Shown: piece by piece, positions 62,685-64,000 of the stretch
Numbering within the stretch: position 1 is the first letter of the stretch
How the letters are laid out: each line of letters opens with the position of its first letter
Origin: ZC4RG30 sp963777735
GTDB taxonomy: Bacteria > Pseudomonadota > Gammaproteobacteria > Steroidobacterales > Steroidobacteraceae
Assembly: GCA_963777735.1 (NCBI GenBank)
Contig: CAVZRQ010000008.1
Span: forward strand, 930,001 to 994,000
DNA length: 64,000 nucleotides
Direction: 5' to 3'
Made by a program: the position numbers and the translations under genes
Notes under the pieces: model-generated
Seen by the model: the letters and a program-made list of their open reading frames with translations, nothing else
The model's database searches: none
What the model was told of the DNA's origin: nothing

Positions 62685-63889
62685 GCTCCGACCCTCCGCA
62701 GCATCGATATGTTGATCTCGCTGATGCGGCGCGCGCCGCAGCCCACCATGGCCAGCCGCAACTCGAGATTCAGGATGTCGAGCACCCGCTCCACACCAGC
62801 CTGACCAAAACTGGCCAACCCCCAGACGAAGGGCCGGCCGATTCCGACCGTACTGGCACCCAGCGCCAGTGCCTTCATGACATCCGTGCCGCGGCGCACT
62901 CCTCCGTCGACCATCACCGGGATCTTCCCGGCTACGCCCCTCACCACTTCAGGCAATGACTCGATCGTGCCGCGCCCGCTCTCCAGTGCGCGGCCGCCAT
63001 GATTCGAGACGATGATGCCATCCGCGCCGTATTGCACGGCCAGTGCCGCATCCTCTTCCGCCTCGATGCCCTTGATCACCACCTTCATCGTGGTCATGTC
63101 CTTCAGGCGCCGGATGAAATCCCAGTCCAGCGACGGGGATGTCAGCCCCAGCCCCTGTGTGTCAATGCCGGCAAACATGGGCTTGGTGGCAAGCCCTCCC
63201 CGTGGGTTGCCGGCAGTGTCGACCTGATGGCAGGTGCCGCAGGTGCGCGTATCCTGCCGCCGCATCCGCGTCGCAGTCACTGTGTTGCGGCCGGCTGGCG
63301 TATCAACCGTCACCGCCACAACGCTGCAGCCAGCCCGCTGGGCACGCTGCACCAGTGCGCGAGTTACATCGATCTTGTTGGTCGTATAGAGCTGGAACCA
63401 CAACGGCGCGCCGCGTGCCGCGGCAATGTCTTCCAGTACATCCGACATCTGGGTGGAGACGATCTGCTGCTGGTTCTTCGCCTTCGCGGCGCGTGCCACG
63501 CCAAGATCGGCCTCCAGATGCAGCGCACGCAGGCTGCCGATGGGGCTGATCATCACCGGCGATGCGAGTGTCGTACCGAACACGGTGGTCGCCAGATCCA
63601 CCCGGCTGACATCGACAAAGCGTCGCGGGATGAGCTGCCATTTCGCATACGCCGAAGAGTTGGCATCGCGGGTCAGGTTTCCATCCACACCACTCTGAAG
63701 GTATCCCCAGTGGGCGGGCGGAACGATCTGCTGTGCCGCCGCTTCGAAGTCAAACACATCCAGCGCGTCGGCGACTCTGGCAAGCCCACTCTCCGCCGCC
63801 ACCGCGCGGAACACCGGCGCAGCCATCAGGGGGCTGGCAGCAAGGAAGCGCAGCAGCCTGCGCCGCTGGAACGTCTTGAAGTCACTCAT
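62681..63889 (-). CDS. Tat-exported FMN-dependent alpha-hydroxyacid oxidase/dehydrogenase
   Basis: A 402-residue FMN enzyme of the lactate/glycolate oxidase family. A twin-arginine signal (RRRLLRFLAASPLMAAPVFR) indicates folded export. FMN- and substrate-binding segments PVMISPIGSLRALH, FQLYTTNKIDV, SNHGGRALESGRG (catalytic His297) and VDGGVRRGTDVMKALALGAS are intact. The variable loop carries CGTCH (217-221), a possible haem c attachment site unusual for this family. It has AAGG upstream of ATG 63889. Coupled to a DoxX-like protein, it may pass electrons from 2-hydroxyacids into the quinone pool in the periplasm. Confidence 0.92.
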   Translation of the reverse strand: MSDFKTFQRRRLLRFLAASPLMAAPVFRAVAAESGLARVADALDVFDFEAAAQQIVPPAHWGYLQSGVDGNLTRDANSSAYAKWQLIPRRFVDVSRVDLATTVFGTTLASPVMISPIGSLRALHLEADLGVARAAKAKNQQQIVSTQMSDVLEDIAAARGAPLWFQLYTTNKIDVTRALVQRAQRAGCSVVAVTVDTPAGRNTVTATRMRRQDTRTCGTCHQVDTAGNPRGGLATKPMFAGIDTQGLGLTSPSLDWDFIRRLKDMTTMKVVIKGIEAEEDAALAVQYGADGIIVSNHGGRALESGRGTIESLPEVVRGVAGKIPVMVDGGVRRGTDVMKALALGASTVGIGRPFVWGLASFGQAGVERVLDILNLELRLAMVGCGARRISEINISMLRRVGA

Positions 63890-64000
63890 GGCCGGATCCC
63901 TTCTTGTTTTTTGGATTGCGCCAGCGGTCTCGAGTCGGTGCATCGTACTATTGACCGGGTACGGATGCCCGCCCGCCCATCGCATGGAGAAATTCACCGT

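Overview
The window is high-GC, densely coded DNA from a Gram-negative bacterium. TamA/TamB, two TonB-dependent receptors, NsrR and a dacA-dat gene pair point to Gammaproteobacteria. The mix of TonB receptors, DUF6152, a 'DFTGVW' secreted protein, DUF3237, aromatic-ring dioxygenases and periplasmic quinoprotein/flavin oxidases suggests the Steroidobacterales/Nevskiales neighbourhood; this placement is inference. No tRNA, rRNA, CRISPR array, insertion sequence or prophage was seen, and no gene-free stretch exceeds about 300 bp.

Layout. 0-5.2 kb: cell-wall dacA and dat, then a minus-strand nitric-oxide operon (group I truncated haemoglobin, 2Fe-2S/FAD reductase, nsrR) with a visible NsrR-like operator on its promoter, then tadA, a cupin and a MaoC protein. 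5.2-17.9 kb: MFS transporter, a frameshifted TonB receptor, fpr, a frameshifted gallate-type dioxygenase with two secreted proteins, a DOPA-type dioxygenase preceded by a small coupled ORF, a two-component system and an acyl desaturase. 17.9-21 kb: one long calcium-binding (thrombospondin type 3) repeat protein broken by five single-base insertions. 21.2-26.7 kb: a tightly coupled six-gene operon around a StlD/DarB-like ketosynthase, with a haem-oxygenase-like iron enzyme, an SDR, a His-rich membrane protein, a protein of unknown type and an exported phospholipase D-like protein. This is the best candidate for an undescribed pathway.

26.8-34.9 kb: NnrU/zinc-peptidase pair, type II NADH dehydrogenase, an ArsR-AHSA1-YkgJ operon with a clear operator/promoter, DUF3237, threonine aldolase and small exported proteins. 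34.9-42 kb: a TonB receptor divergent from an octahaem cytochrome c/TPR protein, a sulfatase-like enzyme and two small membrane proteins. 42-44.4 kb: an Anbu proteasome-like peptidase with N-formylglutamate amidohydrolase and a transglutaminase. 44.4-53 kb: DsbA-like protein, thiopurine methyltransferase, a beta-propeller protein, tamA-tamB. 53-64 kb: a solitary HigA-like regulator, a phosphoesterase remnant, an exported dehydrogenase-like protein coupled to a beta-helix protein, a K+ channel, a PQQ/haem c dehydrogenase, and a Tat-exported FMN 2-hydroxyacid oxidase (with a CxxCH motif) coupled to a tandem DoxX membrane protein.

Six genes carry frameshifts whose lengths become exact multiples of three once one base per break is removed or added. 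Nine of the ten breaks are +1 insertions. Sequencing or assembly error is the leading explanation, so these genes are annotated as frameshifted rather than confidently dead.
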